64,000 nt of DNA from Aquilonibacter sp963703325 (GTDB lineage Bacteria; Vulcanimicrobiota; Vulcanimicrobiia; Vulcanimicrobiales; Vulcanimicrobiaceae), in the NCBI GenBank assembly GCA_963703325.1, contig OY969805.1, forward strand, positions 620,001 to 684,000, in the 5' to 3' direction. This document shows, in pieces, positions 8,631 through 18,416 of this stretch. Each line of letters begins with the position of its first letter. Position 1 is the first letter of the stretch. Position numbers and translations under genes: made by a program. The notes beneath the pieces were generated by a model that worked only from the letters and a program-made list of their open reading frames with translations, did no database searches and was not told the origin of the DNA.

Positions 8631-11495
8631 ATGGCAAAAAAGCAGCCGATCACCAAGAACGTCGACGCCCTTAAGCATGACGAGGCCACGCGCAAGAACA
8701 TCCCGACCGTTGAGTACGAATCGCTAGTCCAGACTCGCGAAAAAGCCCCTATCCAAGTCACCTACGATCGGCGTAACCGTGACCTCGATCCGCAACTCGT
8801 CTGGCGCGGCAAAGACGAGCAAGATTGGTCGGATCTCGCCGTAACTGCGGCCCCGCTCTACATTCAGGAGAAGGTGCACCCGAAGGCATTGATTGACGAT
8901 TTGCTGCGGGAGACACGCGAACGAGAACACGCTGCTGGCCAGATCATGCCAGATCTTTTTTCGGACTTTAACGGCATACCCAAGGGCGTCGACAAGACCG
9001 AATTTTATCAACACGACCAGAACTGGTCGAACCGAATGATTCTCGGTGACTCGCTGCAGGTGATGGCCAGCCTAGCCGAGCGCGAAGGCCTACGCGGCAA
9101 GGTGCAATGCATCTACTTCGATCCACCGTACGGCATCAAGTTCAACAGTAATTTCCAATGGAGTACTACGGACAAGGGTGGGACAGGGAACGACTCCGCC
9201 GAGAAGATCAGCAGAGAGCCGGAACAAGTTAAGGCGTTTCGCGATACTTGGCGCGATGGCATCCATACATACCTCACATATCTTCGAGATCGCCTGACTG
9301 TTGCGCGGGATCTTCTCACGGAAAGCGGCTCGATCTTTGTCCAAATTGGCGGTGATAACGTGCACCGCGTCCGCGCAATCCTCGACGAAGTATTCGGCGA
9401 TGAATGCTGTGTTTGTGAAATAGTTGCGAAAAAGAAAGGTGCCCAAAAAAGCGCGCTCATCGATCCAGTAAATGACTATATCTTATGGTACTCACGACGG
9501 CCTCGTGCGGAAAAGATCGTGAAATTCAGAACCCTCTTTGAAGAGCGGGCGCTCGACTACGAGACCGTCGATTATTTTTCGAAGTTGGAACTGCCGGATG
9601 GGCGCATCATCAACCTAAAAAACCCTGATGAAGTTGGTTCGGACGTCGACTATCGCCTATTTCCCAAGCTGTTAGAAGTGGATTTCCCCGGTGGACGACT
9701 GCTGCGCCAGTGGCCGATTTCAAACGGTGGCTTCCGTGAGAACCAGATGGACCCCGTTAGCTTTTTTGGTAAAGACTTCTCGCCGCCAAAGAATCGCTGT
9801 TGGAGTCATACCTCACGCCCAAACGGAGACGCTTTAACTGGAATGCAGCGCGTGAAAGCGGCAGGCCGATTAATGGCATCCGGGACGAGTCTTGATTTCA
9901 AGCGTTACTACGACGACTTTCCGTTTAAAAATATTGCAAATTGGTGGGATGGCTTCCGTGGCGCGCTCAAGCAGATTTATGTCGTCCAGACCAACGAGCG
10001 CCTCGTAGAGCGCTGCATTCTCATGGCAACTGATCCCGGCGACCTCGTTTTGGACCCTACATGCGGTTCGGGAACGACGGCGTTTGTTTCCGAGCAATGG
10101 GGACGCAGGTGGATTACAATCGATACATCGCGCGTCGCTCTGGCCTTAGCACGCGGAAGACTAATGGCGGGCCGCTTCCCGCATTATCTATTGAGCGATT
10201 CAAGACAGGGTCAGGAAAAGGACGCCGAGCTGAGGCACTCGGTTCCGAAGGACGAGCCGGTTGGCAATAATATTGCGCTTGGTTTTGTGTACCGGCGGCA
10301 ACCCTACGTTACGTCCGGCTCCATCGCAAACAACACCGAGATCGATGTTATTGTGCAACAGTGGGAGCACTCGATAAATGCGAGCCTTCATGATCTCAAT
10401 TCAGCGCTCGGCACGTCTCTTGAAGAGTGGGAAGTGCCAGTGGTCGCGCCCGACAATTGGCCGCAGACGGCAAAAGTTAAGCACTCGAACTTCTCACAAC
10501 GGATAGCGGCTAGACAAAAGGCATTTAATGCCTCCATCGCTGCGAAAGCCGACATTGAGTATCTTTATGATAAGCCTTACAGCGATCCTCGAACTGTGCG
10601 GGTGTCGGGGCCGTTCACGGTGGAGAGTCTCAGCCCATATCGCGTACTCGGCGTGGATGAGAATGATGGGCTGATTGATCCCTTTGATCAGCAAAATGAA
10701 CGGAGCGCGCTACAAACGTTCGTAGAGATTATTCTCGAGAGCCTCAAAACCGCCGGGGTCCAACAGGCGCACAAGAATGACAAGGTCACGTTCACCTCGC
10801 TTACGCCGTGGCCGGGCGATATGATCTGCGCGGAAGGGCGCTACATGGAAGGCGATGATGATTCCGCCAAGGAGCGCCGCGCAGCGATCTTTATCGGCCC
10901 CGAGTTCGGAACAGTTACGCGGCCCGACCTTGTTCAGTCAGCGCGCGAGGCCGCTGACGCCGGCTTCGACGTCCTCATCACGTGCGCGTTTAGCTATGAA
11001 GCGTATGCGACAGAGTTCGATCGCCTCGGCGGCCTGCGCGTACTTAAAGCGCGGATGAATGCTGATCTCCACATGGCCGACGACCTGAAGAACACCGGCA
11101 AGGGGAATCTCTTTGTTATCTTCGGAGAGCCGGATATTGACTTGATCAAAGAGCCGGAAGACAAGATTCGCGTCAAGATTAACGGCGTCGACGTGTTCCA
11201 TCCTAATACCGGCGAAGTGCGCAGCGACGGGCCGGATGGAATCGCGTGCTGGTTCATCGACACGGACTACAATGAGGAAAGCTTCTTCGTACGGCATGCA
11301 TACTTTCTTGGTGCTAACGACCCCTACGGGTCTCTCAAGACAACGCTGAAAGCCGAGATTGACGAAGAGGCGTGGACGTCGCTAAACAGCGACACATCTC
11401 GACCATTCCCTAAGCCAAAATCGGGGCGCATTGCAGTGAAGGTGATCAATCACCTCGGCGATGAGGTGATGAAAGTGTTTCGAATCGATAAATGA
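8631..11495 (+). CDS. mod: Type III-like DNA methyltransferase (Mod) subunit
   Basis: A 954-residue methyltransferase, large for the family. Motif IV DPPY (164-167) precedes the AdoMet-binding motif I DPTCGSGTT (475-483), the beta-class order found in type III Mod proteins, which methylate adenine N6. Between them lies an insertion that probably contains target recognition. The last 430 residues form an extra region without a motif I can name. The gene sits 8 bp after res, and its stop overlaps the start of the helicase gene (ATGA). The recognition sequence cannot be read from the protein. No simple-sequence repeat that could cause phase variation is visible. Confidence 0.92.
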   Translation: MAKKQPITKNVDALKHDEATRKNIPTVEYESLVQTREKAPIQVTYDRRNRDLDPQLVWRGKDEQDWSDLAVTAAPLYIQEKVHPKALIDDLLRETREREHAAGQIMPDLFSDFNGIPKGVDKTEFYQHDQNWSNRMILGDSLQVMASLAEREGLRGKVQCIYFDPPYGIKFNSNFQWSTTDKGGTGNDSAEKISREPEQVKAFRDTWRDGIHTYLTYLRDRLTVARDLLTESGSIFVQIGGDNVHRVRAILDEVFGDECCVCEIVAKKKGAQKSALIDPVNDYILWYSRRPRAEKIVKFRTLFEERALDYETVDYFSKLELPDGRIINLKNPDEVGSDVDYRLFPKLLEVDFPGGRLLRQWPISNGGFRENQMDPVSFFGKDFSPPKNRCWSHTSRPNGDALTGMQRVKAAGRLMASGTSLDFKRYYDDFPFKNIANWWDGFRGALKQIYVVQTNERLVERCILMATDPGDLVLDPTCGSGTTAFVSEQWGRRWITIDTSRVALALARGRLMAGRFPHYLLSDSRQGQEKDAELRHSVPKDEPVGNNIALGFVYRRQPYVTSGSIANNTEIDVIVQQWEHSINASLHDLNSALGTSLEEWEVPVVAPDNWPQTAKVKHSNFSQRIAARQKAFNASIAAKADIEYLYDKPYSDPRTVRVSGPFTVESLSPYRVLGVDENDGLIDPFDQQNERSALQTFVEIILESLKTAGVQQAHKNDKVTFTSLTPWPGDMICAEGRYMEGDDDSAKERRAAIFIGPEFGTVTRPDLVQSAREAADAGFDVLITCAFSYEAYATEFDRLGGLRVLKARMNADLHMADDLKNTGKGNLFVIFGEPDIDLIKEPEDKIRVKINGVDVFHPNTGEVRSDGPDGIACWFIDTDYNEESFFVRHAYFLGANDPYGSLKTTLKAEIDEEAWTSLNSDTSRPFPKPKSGRIAVKVINHLGDEVMKVFRIDK

Positions 11496-13561
11496 AGTTC
11501 TTTATCGCAGACACTTTCACCGACAGCCTGGCAAAGCTCACCGCGGACGAGCAAAAGGCAACAAAGACGACCGCCTTTGATCTTCAGACGAATCCGACGC
11601 ATCCGAGCCTTCAGTTTCACCGGATCGAACGTGCGAAGGATCAACGCTTTTGGTCAATTCGTGGCAATCTCGATCTTCGCTTAATCGTACACAAGGATGG
11701 CGATGATCTCGTTGTGTGCTACGTGGGTCACCACGATGATGCGTACAACTGGGCGACACGACGTAGACTCGACGTGCATCCAACTACCGGGGCAGCGCAA
11801 CTCGTCGAGATTCGAGAAACCGTCCGCGAGATCGTCATTCCAAAGTACGTTGAGCAAGAACGGCCGGCTCCGCCAAAACCAAAGCTTTTCGCGCATCTTC
11901 CGGATGCGGATATCCTAGCGTTCGGTGTTCCGCCCGATTGGCTCGGCGACGTTCGGGATGCGAGCGAAGACACGATCCTCGATTTAGCAAACCATCTGCC
12001 ACCGGAAGCGGCAGAGGCCCTTCTCGAAATTGCAACGGGCGGGACACCGACACCACAGAAACACACAAGCGTCGGCGCCGATCCGTTCGAGCACCCGGAT
12101 GCACAGCGCCGCTTCCGCATTATGAATAACGCGGAAGAGCTTGAGCGCGCGCTCGCCTTCCCGTGGGAAAAGTGGACCGTTTTTCTCCACCCGGAGCAAC
12201 GCGCGCTAGTTGAGCGCGATTACCGTGGCCCGGCGCGCGTCGCGGGGTCAGCCGGAACTGGCAAGACGATTGTGGCGCTACACCGCGCGGTATTTCTCGC
12301 CCGTCAAAACGCCGAGTCACGAGTGCTCCTCGCAACCTTCTCAGACACATTGGCGAACGCGTTGCGCACGAAGTTGCGCCGCCTCATCAGCAACGAGCCG
12401 TCGTTGGGCGAGCGGGTCGAGGTGCACTCGATGAACGCCATCGGCCAGCGTCTTTATCAGCGCAATGTGGGCAGTGCGAAGCTCGCTTCGGGCGAGGCTA
12501 TTCGAGCACTCCTAAGCGCTGCGGCTGCCGAGGAAGCCCAGTCGCGTTTTTCACTTCGATTTCTTGAAAGCGAATGGGACCACGTCGTCGACGCTTGGCA
12601 ATTGGATTCGTGGGAGGCCTATCGCGATGTAACGCGGCTCGGGCGCAAGACGCGCCTTCAGGAAAAGCAGCGCCAATCGTTATGGGCGATCTTCGAACGC
12701 GTTCGTGCGACTCTTCGCGATCGTAGTCTTCTCACTTGGCCAATGCTTTTCCAGCAACTGGCTGCAGCGTTAGCTGATTCCCCGCGCCCACCGTTCGATT
12801 ATGTAGTCGTCGATGAGGCTCAAGATATCAGCATCGCGCAATTGCGTTTCCTTGCGGCCCTGGCCGGTCAGCGACCAAACGCGCTTTTCTTTGCCGGTGA
12901 TCTTGGCCAGCGCATTTTCCAGCAGCCCTTCTCGTGGAAGGCGCTGGGCGTTGACGTTCGCGGACGTTCGTTCACGCTGAGGGTCAACTACCGCACGTCG
13001 CATCAAATCCGCAGCAGTGCCGACCGTTTGCTTGGCCCAGAGTTGGCGGACGTGGATGGGAACTCCGAGCGACGCGATGGCACCATATCGACGTTCAACG
13101 GCCCCGTGCCGGAGATTAAAACGTTTGAGACGGAAGGCGACGAAGCGAATGCCGTGCGTGAGTGGCTACGTGCAAGAATTGCAGAAGGCGTCGCACCGCA
13201 TGAGATCGCCGTCATCGTTCGCTCCGATGCACAGATCGATCGGGCGCGAGCAGCGATGGATGGCGCCGGAATCTCATTCAAGGTGCTGGACGAAACAGTG
13301 GAAACGACAGGCGGGTACGCCTCAATTTGCGCGATGCCACTTGCAAAGGGGCTAGAATTCCGCACTGTTGCGATCATGGCGTGCGATGACGAAGTTGTTC
13401 CGCTCCAAGAGCGCATCGAATCGATCGGCGATGAAGCAGACCTGGAGGAGGTCTACGCGAGCGAACGTCATTTGCTCTACGTCGCATGCACCCGCGCTCG
13501 GGACAGTCTGCTCTTGACCGGTGTCGAACCCGCGTCGGAATTTCTTGAGGATTTGCTGTAG
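11492..13561 (+). CDS. RelE-like domain fused to UvrD/Rep-type helicase
   Basis: A 689-residue two-part protein. Residues 1-115 look like a RelE/ParE-type toxin fold (basic helices, then FWSIRGNLDLRLIV and VVCYVGHHDDAYNWA, resembling the RelE beta-sheet core). The remainder is an SF1A helicase: Walker A AGSAGTGKT (251-259), DEAQD (441-445), LRVNYRTSHQIR, and a C-terminal VACTRARDSL. The ATG overlaps the mod stop by four bases, so translation is coupled and the protein probably works with the restriction system. Known UvrD-like proteins unwind or translocate along DNA. Whether the RelE-like part cleaves mRNA or only mediates binding is unknown. Confidence 0.82.
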   Translation: MKFFIADTFTDSLAKLTADEQKATKTTAFDLQTNPTHPSLQFHRIERAKDQRFWSIRGNLDLRLIVHKDGDDLVVCYVGHHDDAYNWATRRRLDVHPTTGAAQLVEIRETVREIVIPKYVEQERPAPPKPKLFAHLPDADILAFGVPPDWLGDVRDASEDTILDLANHLPPEAAEALLEIATGGTPTPQKHTSVGADPFEHPDAQRRFRIMNNAEELERALAFPWEKWTVFLHPEQRALVERDYRGPARVAGSAGTGKTIVALHRAVFLARQNAESRVLLATFSDTLANALRTKLRRLISNEPSLGERVEVHSMNAIGQRLYQRNVGSAKLASGEAIRALLSAAAAEEAQSRFSLRFLESEWDHVVDAWQLDSWEAYRDVTRLGRKTRLQEKQRQSLWAIFERVRATLRDRSLLTWPMLFQQLAAALADSPRPPFDYVVVDEAQDISIAQLRFLAALAGQRPNALFFAGDLGQRIFQQPFSWKALGVDVRGRSFTLRVNYRTSHQIRSSADRLLGPELADVDGNSERRDGTISTFNGPVPEIKTFETEGDEANAVREWLRARIAEGVAPHEIAVIVRSDAQIDRARAAMDGAGISFKVLDETVETTGGYASICAMPLAKGLEFRTVAIMACDDEVVPLQERIESIGDEADLEEVYASERHLLYVACTRARDSLLLTGVEPASEFLEDLL

Positions 13562-13673
13562 TAACCGAAGGATTCGCGGACGACCACCAAATCTAGGATT
13601 TATCGCTCCGTTAGCGAGCTCCCTATCTGGGACATTTCTTGACTCACGCCTCTTCTCAACGGGAACCGTTCCG

Positions 13674-16469
13674 TCAACCATACATTTCTACTCTTCGCTT
13701 AAGCGCCGCAGCGCCGCCTTCGAGACACTCCTGGACGGCAAGCTTTGTCTGCGCGTCGTCAATCGATCCCGAGCTGGCGACACCACCGCCTCCACCAGTA
13801 CGCTCCATTGCAAGCAATTGCTCCGAGTCTCCGAGGACTGCGATGTTAGCGTTGTGGGTAACTAAAATTACCTGACGTCGTTCCTTTACGCGCTTAAGGG
13901 TCTTTACCACCGTGTCAGCAATGAAATGGTTATCGAGATCATCCTCGGGTTGATCAATAACGAGAGGAGACGCCGCCGTTGACAAGAGGGCTACGGTCAG
14001 AAGGATGGTGTTTTTCTGACCGTCCGATAGATTAGAAAACTTGATCTCCGCAAATGCTCGCGCTGAATCCCATACGCGAATAATCGGAAGATATGGCTTC
14101 CAGATGGTTCGCAGTTGGAGTGTCACCGAGGGAATCCCCATCCGCTTTATCAGGTCCTCGGCCCACTTGTCGCCTACCCCAGTTAAACTAGCCAACCTTG
14201 TCTTGTCGGCCGCTTCAAGCATTGTTGCTAGTTCGCTGGGGCTCGTTTGGGCAGCAAGCGAAGCCTTAAGTTCGGCGCCCATATAGCTGCCGTCCATAAA
14301 CTGGCCAATAAACGCAATATAATCCTGGGTCATCCCAGACGGATCCCCAACCACTTGAACCTTGTATTGCGTAATCGTCCGCGCGAACTCATCGTTGAGG
14401 GCGGCGATTTGAGTCTTCCTGCGCTCCGTGATCTCCGCGCGCACCGCTTCCAACTCGGCAATCACCGCTTGATACCTGCTCTGCAGTTCATCTAGCTGTG
14501 ACTTCTGATTGTCAATGCGCCCGATCTGCGCTACGAGACCTGTTTTCCGTTTTGACCAATCAACAAACTCCGCAATAGATGTCGCTAGACCTTTCTTCTT
14601 GAGATCAATAATATATGCAGCGATCCGCTCGTCGAGGTCCTTGTGCGGAGGCTCCGTTCGTTGCAGTTCGATTTCTATTGCGTCAGCACGTCGTTGAAGT
14701 TCAGCGTTTAAGCCTGCGGCGGATTCGACCAACAGCTTGTTTGTGTCGTCTACGATAGATTCGGCTTTGCCGAATGGCTCGTCCGTGTCATTTAGGAATT
14801 TTTCTACATGCGAAAGCTCTCGCAGCTGTTTAGGTTCTCGAACAAGACCCTGGTGGGAAAGGCCCCGCTTGTAGAGTCCAATAATCTCCCGATAGCTGTC
14901 ACGAAGCGTTCTCTCAGCCGTCAGTCGATTTTGAAATTCAGCGACGCTTTTAATTTGAGACGCTTCACTTGCTTTCAACTGCGCTTCCAAACTGGCCAAA
15001 TCGTTGCTCAATTGTTTGCGGGAAGCTGCCGCCACTACAAAGGGAGCCAGCTGACGGCCAAGCTCCTCGGCCTCGCCACAAATCCTAATCTCTTCGTCTT
15101 TCAAATTGTCGAAAGCGATGTGTTGATCGAAGAACTCCTGCAAAGCCGCTGTATTGGCAAGATGAGACTGCGCGACGCGACTTAGCTCGCCCTGGCCAAA
15201 ATATTCGATTTTAAACGGGTCTCCCGTTAAATGCGTGACGGATCCATCAGGCTTTCGTATAGCTTTTGCTTCTCTCGTCTGCGATCGATCAAAGCGGTAT
15301 TGCACCCCAGCCGCGTCTTCACAGAACAGGGTAACTCCATCAAACAACTCGGACGAGTTGCTTGCGTGCCCCAACGCATAGGCGAGGGCCTTTACAGCAG
15401 TTGATTTGCCTGTTCCGCGACCCCCGAAAAGCACGTTTAGGTTCGATGAAAAATGAATAGCGGTGCCATCGAGGAACCCTCCTTCGATTTCCAAACCCCT
15501 TATTTGAGGGACCGCGTTTGGTAGCGACGCGTCGACCTTGATTCGAGATGCCGGATCAGCAAGAGCGCATCTAAACGACTCAAACGAGAGACTCGACATC
15601 TTGATACGCGTGACAGAGGAGCAGCTTGCGATCTGCGCCAGCGTGTGTGCATCTGAATTTGTAAATCGAGCCAGATCGCCAAAGGCTCTAGCTGCTGTTG
15701 CAGCCCGCCTCCGCGCTATATTCCTTCGACTCTCGGCTACGTTTCCGGGTTCAGGATCATCCGTGCTATACCAAAAGCGATTCGCCGGATCCCTAAACTC
15801 CAACCCAAACAGACCGGGATGGCACATCAGGTCGGTTTTCCACGCTTCGAACCCCGGATGGCCAACCTCAAATCCTTTAGCAGTATCGATATGCGCCGCA
15901 ATCGATATCCCGCCAAGATCGAACGCCATACCAACAACATCAACTATCGATTTTGGCGTGCGAGAACCTTGAGAATCCGAGACTATATCAAGGGCGTGAA
16001 ATAATTTCTCAAGGCTCGAAAAGTTCGATTCGTCAAAATAGACGAGCAAGTGCCCTTGGGGTGTCGTTATCTCAATCCCCGGGATAACAAGCAGTCGATT
16101 AGAGTATTTGCTTCCAGCGTACTCCACGGCCCTCAGCACGGCTCCAATTGCGTTGTGATCAGTGATGGAAATCACTTCAAGGCCCGCCGCTTCAGCGGTA
16201 TCGACGATGGCCTCGGGCGTAATCGATTGGTCGGAGATGTCGTGAGAAAAGGCGCTGTGAATGTGCAAATCCGCACGAACAAAACGCGAGCCATTCCCCA
16301 GCTTTACAATCTCATCATAAGATAGCGGCACTATCACCCCTCTTTGCCGGCCTATGTAAGGTTCTTCACTAACAACTCGGCTTCTCATAGTGCCAAGAAA
16401 ATCCTCAGCGGGACCAATGGCCCATGCGGGAACCGCTTCCACGGCGTGTGCGCTCGTCTCGCACGCCAT
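13674..16469 (-). CDS. TrlF-type PHP domain-SMC-like ATPase
   Basis: A 931-residue protein. Residues 65-290 are a PHP metal-dependent phosphoesterase domain: DLHIHS (67-72), TDHN (103-106), NSDAH (271-275). An SMC/ABC-type ATPase follows, with Walker A GGRGTGKST (349-357), a long coiled-coil insertion (about 460-720), Walker B LVIDQPEDDLDN and an H-loop LVTHN. This order matches the TrlF group of PHP-AAA proteins, often found in defence islands. By analogy with related ATPase-nucleases it may cut nucleic acid when its ATPase senses a ligand. The chosen ATG has GGAG five bases upstream. The gene is convergent with the RelE-helicase gene, with 112 bp between. Confidence 0.85.
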   Translation of the reverse strand: MACETSAHAVEAVPAWAIGPAEDFLGTMRSRVVSEEPYIGRQRGVIVPLSYDEIVKLGNGSRFVRADLHIHSAFSHDISDQSITPEAIVDTAEAAGLEVISITDHNAIGAVLRAVEYAGSKYSNRLLVIPGIEITTPQGHLLVYFDESNFSSLEKLFHALDIVSDSQGSRTPKSIVDVVGMAFDLGGISIAAHIDTAKGFEVGHPGFEAWKTDLMCHPGLFGLEFRDPANRFWYSTDDPEPGNVAESRRNIARRRAATAARAFGDLARFTNSDAHTLAQIASCSSVTRIKMSSLSFESFRCALADPASRIKVDASLPNAVPQIRGLEIEGGFLDGTAIHFSSNLNVLFGGRGTGKSTAVKALAYALGHASNSSELFDGVTLFCEDAAGVQYRFDRSQTREAKAIRKPDGSVTHLTGDPFKIEYFGQGELSRVAQSHLANTAALQEFFDQHIAFDNLKDEEIRICGEAEELGRQLAPFVVAAASRKQLSNDLASLEAQLKASEASQIKSVAEFQNRLTAERTLRDSYREIIGLYKRGLSHQGLVREPKQLRELSHVEKFLNDTDEPFGKAESIVDDTNKLLVESAAGLNAELQRRADAIEIELQRTEPPHKDLDERIAAYIIDLKKKGLATSIAEFVDWSKRKTGLVAQIGRIDNQKSQLDELQSRYQAVIAELEAVRAEITERRKTQIAALNDEFARTITQYKVQVVGDPSGMTQDYIAFIGQFMDGSYMGAELKASLAAQTSPSELATMLEAADKTRLASLTGVGDKWAEDLIKRMGIPSVTLQLRTIWKPYLPIIRVWDSARAFAEIKFSNLSDGQKNTILLTVALLSTAASPLVIDQPEDDLDNHFIADTVVKTLKRVKERRQVILVTHNANIAVLGDSEQLLAMERTGGGGGVASSGSIDDAQTKLAVQECLEGGAAALKRRVEMYG

Positions 16470-16620
16470 CGCGGCTCCGTCGTTTCCAATGAAATCCTAG
16501 AACATTCTCGCTGAGTCACCGCAAGGGAAACTGCGTCGCTATCGCGCCCTTGCAGCGACGCTCCTATGTCCATTCACGGCTTCCACAACGACGCGGCGCC
16601 GCCGCAGATGGGAGCGAGGG

Positions 16621-17181
16621 ATGGACAACCAGATTTTTTCAGCACTGATTCCTGACGCGAGCGCAACGAGTCGCGCGCAGATCGCGAAAACACTCCAGGC
16701 TTTTGGCGAGCCCGTCCTACGATTTGCGGCCGAGCGTGGCTCCCGGGTCAGGCCTCTCGGACGCGGCGAGCGTTACTCGCAGGCCTCGCCAGCGCTGGCA
16801 CGGCTCGGCTTCGACGTCGATGCGTGGCCCGCTCCGCCCGCCGGCCTCTTCGTCGTCGAGGAGCGCACAGTATATGTCCGCAGCCGCTCGGCTATGACGA
16901 TTTGCCACGAGTTCGGGCACGCTCTGGACTGCGCTCTCGGCGGCGGCGTGTACCTTTCCGGGATCGATCAGGCGATCCGAGCAGCCTTCGCCTCTACTCA
17001 GCAGTTCGTCACACCGTACGCAGCCACCGGAATCGACGAATACTTCGCTGAGTGCGTGCGCTCATGGGTCGAGGCTAACGATCCGGCCTGCGCGTGGCCG
17101 GCGGTGAGCCGCGAGCGCCTGGAGCAGCTAGACCCGGCAATGCACGGGATCGTCAAGGACATCTTCGAAGGGTTTGCGTGA
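16621..17181 (+). CDS. Anthrax lethal factor-like zinc metallopeptidase
   Basis: A 186-residue protein with HEFGHALD (96-103), the HExxH zinc site, followed by DEYFAEC (139-145), whose glutamate would be the third zinc ligand. A tyrosine and the FAEC/FAE pattern at this distance are typical of the ATLF (lethal factor C-terminal) family. There is no signal peptide, so it acts in the cytoplasm or is delivered by a partner. GGAG six bases before the ATG supports the start. It begins 151 bp from the divergent TrlF gene and precedes an unknown helical protein. Substrates are unknown; relatives include toxin domains and self-cleavage or regulatory proteases. Confidence 0.78.
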   Translation: MDNQIFSALIPDASATSRAQIAKTLQAFGEPVLRFAAERGSRVRPLGRGERYSQASPALARLGFDVDAWPAPPAGLFVVEERTVYVRSRSAMTICHEFGHALDCALGGGVYLSGIDQAIRAAFASTQQFVTPYAATGIDEYFAECVRSWVEANDPACAWPAVSRERLEQLDPAMHGIVKDIFEGFA

Positions 17182-17286
17182 GACCTGCTGCCCCCCGTCG
17201 GAGTCGCATCGAGCCTGGGTGGCTCTAGGTGGAATTGCTTCTATTGATTTTAGATCCGACCACATTCGCTGCGAAAGAGTAACCGA

Positions 17287-18087
17287 ATGATGATGTACCG
17301 CGAGCCGCTGGACGAATTCCTCAAGCCGATCAATATGCGGCTTCCGTACGCGCACCCGCACCCGGAGGCGATGAAGGTGTCGATTCGCCACAGTTTCGAG
17401 GCGATTCGCCCATCGATGAGCCGTCTACTTGATGATATTCAGGAGCAATACCGACGCGGCATCGAAGCTCGCGAAGTGGAGCGCGGCTTCATGGACGAGG
17501 TTCGCGCGAATGGCAACAGCTGGGATGGGCTTGATCAAGAACTGTACTTCGCTGCAACGACAACTAAACAGGCCTCGATGCTCGAGTGCGAGATTCTTAG
17601 CGAGGCGCTTCTCATGGCCTTCGATACGATCATAACGTTTGTGGTTACGGAATTGACGAGCAGGGAAACGTGTCTGGACCTTGGCGAGCCTACGTCGCAC
17701 GGGGTTCCCCTGGACCGTCTCCTAGACGCGATTGCAAACTTCATTCGGCACCGCTACGAGTGGCGACGCCAGCACTTTCTTGGAGAACCGTATGACAAAT
17801 TCCAAGGTTATTCGATCGAGCCGCTGGCGCGCGCGTTTACTGGTCAGGCACTGTTCGGAAATGATGCGGTCAAGGCCGTGCTAGAAATACCAATGCCCGC
17901 GACAGCTGCGTTAGATATCGTGGGCAACTTTGAAACCAACGGCCTGGCGTTCTCCTACCAATTCTTCGAAGAGCGTGTTCGCATGCTCTGCGATAGGATC
18001 GTCGACGCGAAATTCGCGACGTGGTTCAACCGGTTTCTTGAACGCGAAAAGCAGAAGCAGGTCGGCCCAAGCAGCGCTTCACCGTAG
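17287..18087 (+). CDS. Unknown helical protein beside metallopeptidase
   Basis: A 266-residue protein I do not recognise. It is rich in charged amphipathic helices and has no signal peptide, membrane segment or cysteine cluster. The segment ANFIRHRYEWRR near residue 155 resembles a short motif in some HEPN-like or RES-linked helical proteins, but this is weak. It follows the metallopeptidase by 105 bp on the same strand and is the last gene before the island boundary, so it could be a partner, substrate or immunity protein of the peptidase. The start codon is one of two adjacent ATGs and has only a weak ribosome binding site. Confidence 0.7.
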   Translation: MMMYREPLDEFLKPINMRLPYAHPHPEAMKVSIRHSFEAIRPSMSRLLDDIQEQYRRGIEAREVERGFMDEVRANGNSWDGLDQELYFAATTTKQASMLECEILSEALLMAFDTIITFVVTELTSRETCLDLGEPTSHGVPLDRLLDAIANFIRHRYEWRRQHFLGEPYDKFQGYSIEPLARAFTGQALFGNDAVKAVLEIPMPATAALDIVGNFETNGLAFSYQFFEERVRMLCDRIVDAKFATWFNRFLEREKQKQVGPSSASP

Positions 18088-18416
18088 CGATTGTCGAAAA
18101 TCTCGCTGTATTTGTCGCCGCGAGCATTTTTGCAATTATCTCAAAGGCGAAACGCTCTCGGCGCGGGCCGTTGGGGGCCACAAAGTTGCCTGGGTATAGC
18201 CGACGGAAAAAGTCGAGGTCGGTCCTGGCTTGTGCCCGCGGTGTCCACGCCGGATCGATGAGCTGGGGATACGGCATTTGACACCCAATTGACACCCTAT
18301 GCGGCGAATTCGGGCGTACTTTCGCGAACTCTCGCGGACGACCGATCAGCGAATTTTGCTTATTCTACCGCACTTTTTCCAAACTTCGTGAACGGTGTCC
18401 GGCGGCCTTAGTCTGT
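18088..18416. other. Gene-free end of island
   Basis: No convincing gene. A minus-strand frame (18026-18277) would encode a protein of about 84 residues starting MPYPQLIDPAWTP, but it overlaps the upstream gene and matches nothing I know; it may be a remnant. The stretch holds the TTGACACCC repeats and ends at the half-tRNA. Confidence 0.5.
18278..18297. repeat. TTGACACCC direct repeat near attachment site
   Basis: TTGACACCC at 18278-18286 and again at 18289-18297, an 11-base period about one helix turn. It lies 120 bp inside the island end. Tyrosine integrases bind short direct repeats (arm sites) at this kind of distance from the core site, so arm-type binding is plausible but not shown. 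Confidence 0.4.
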
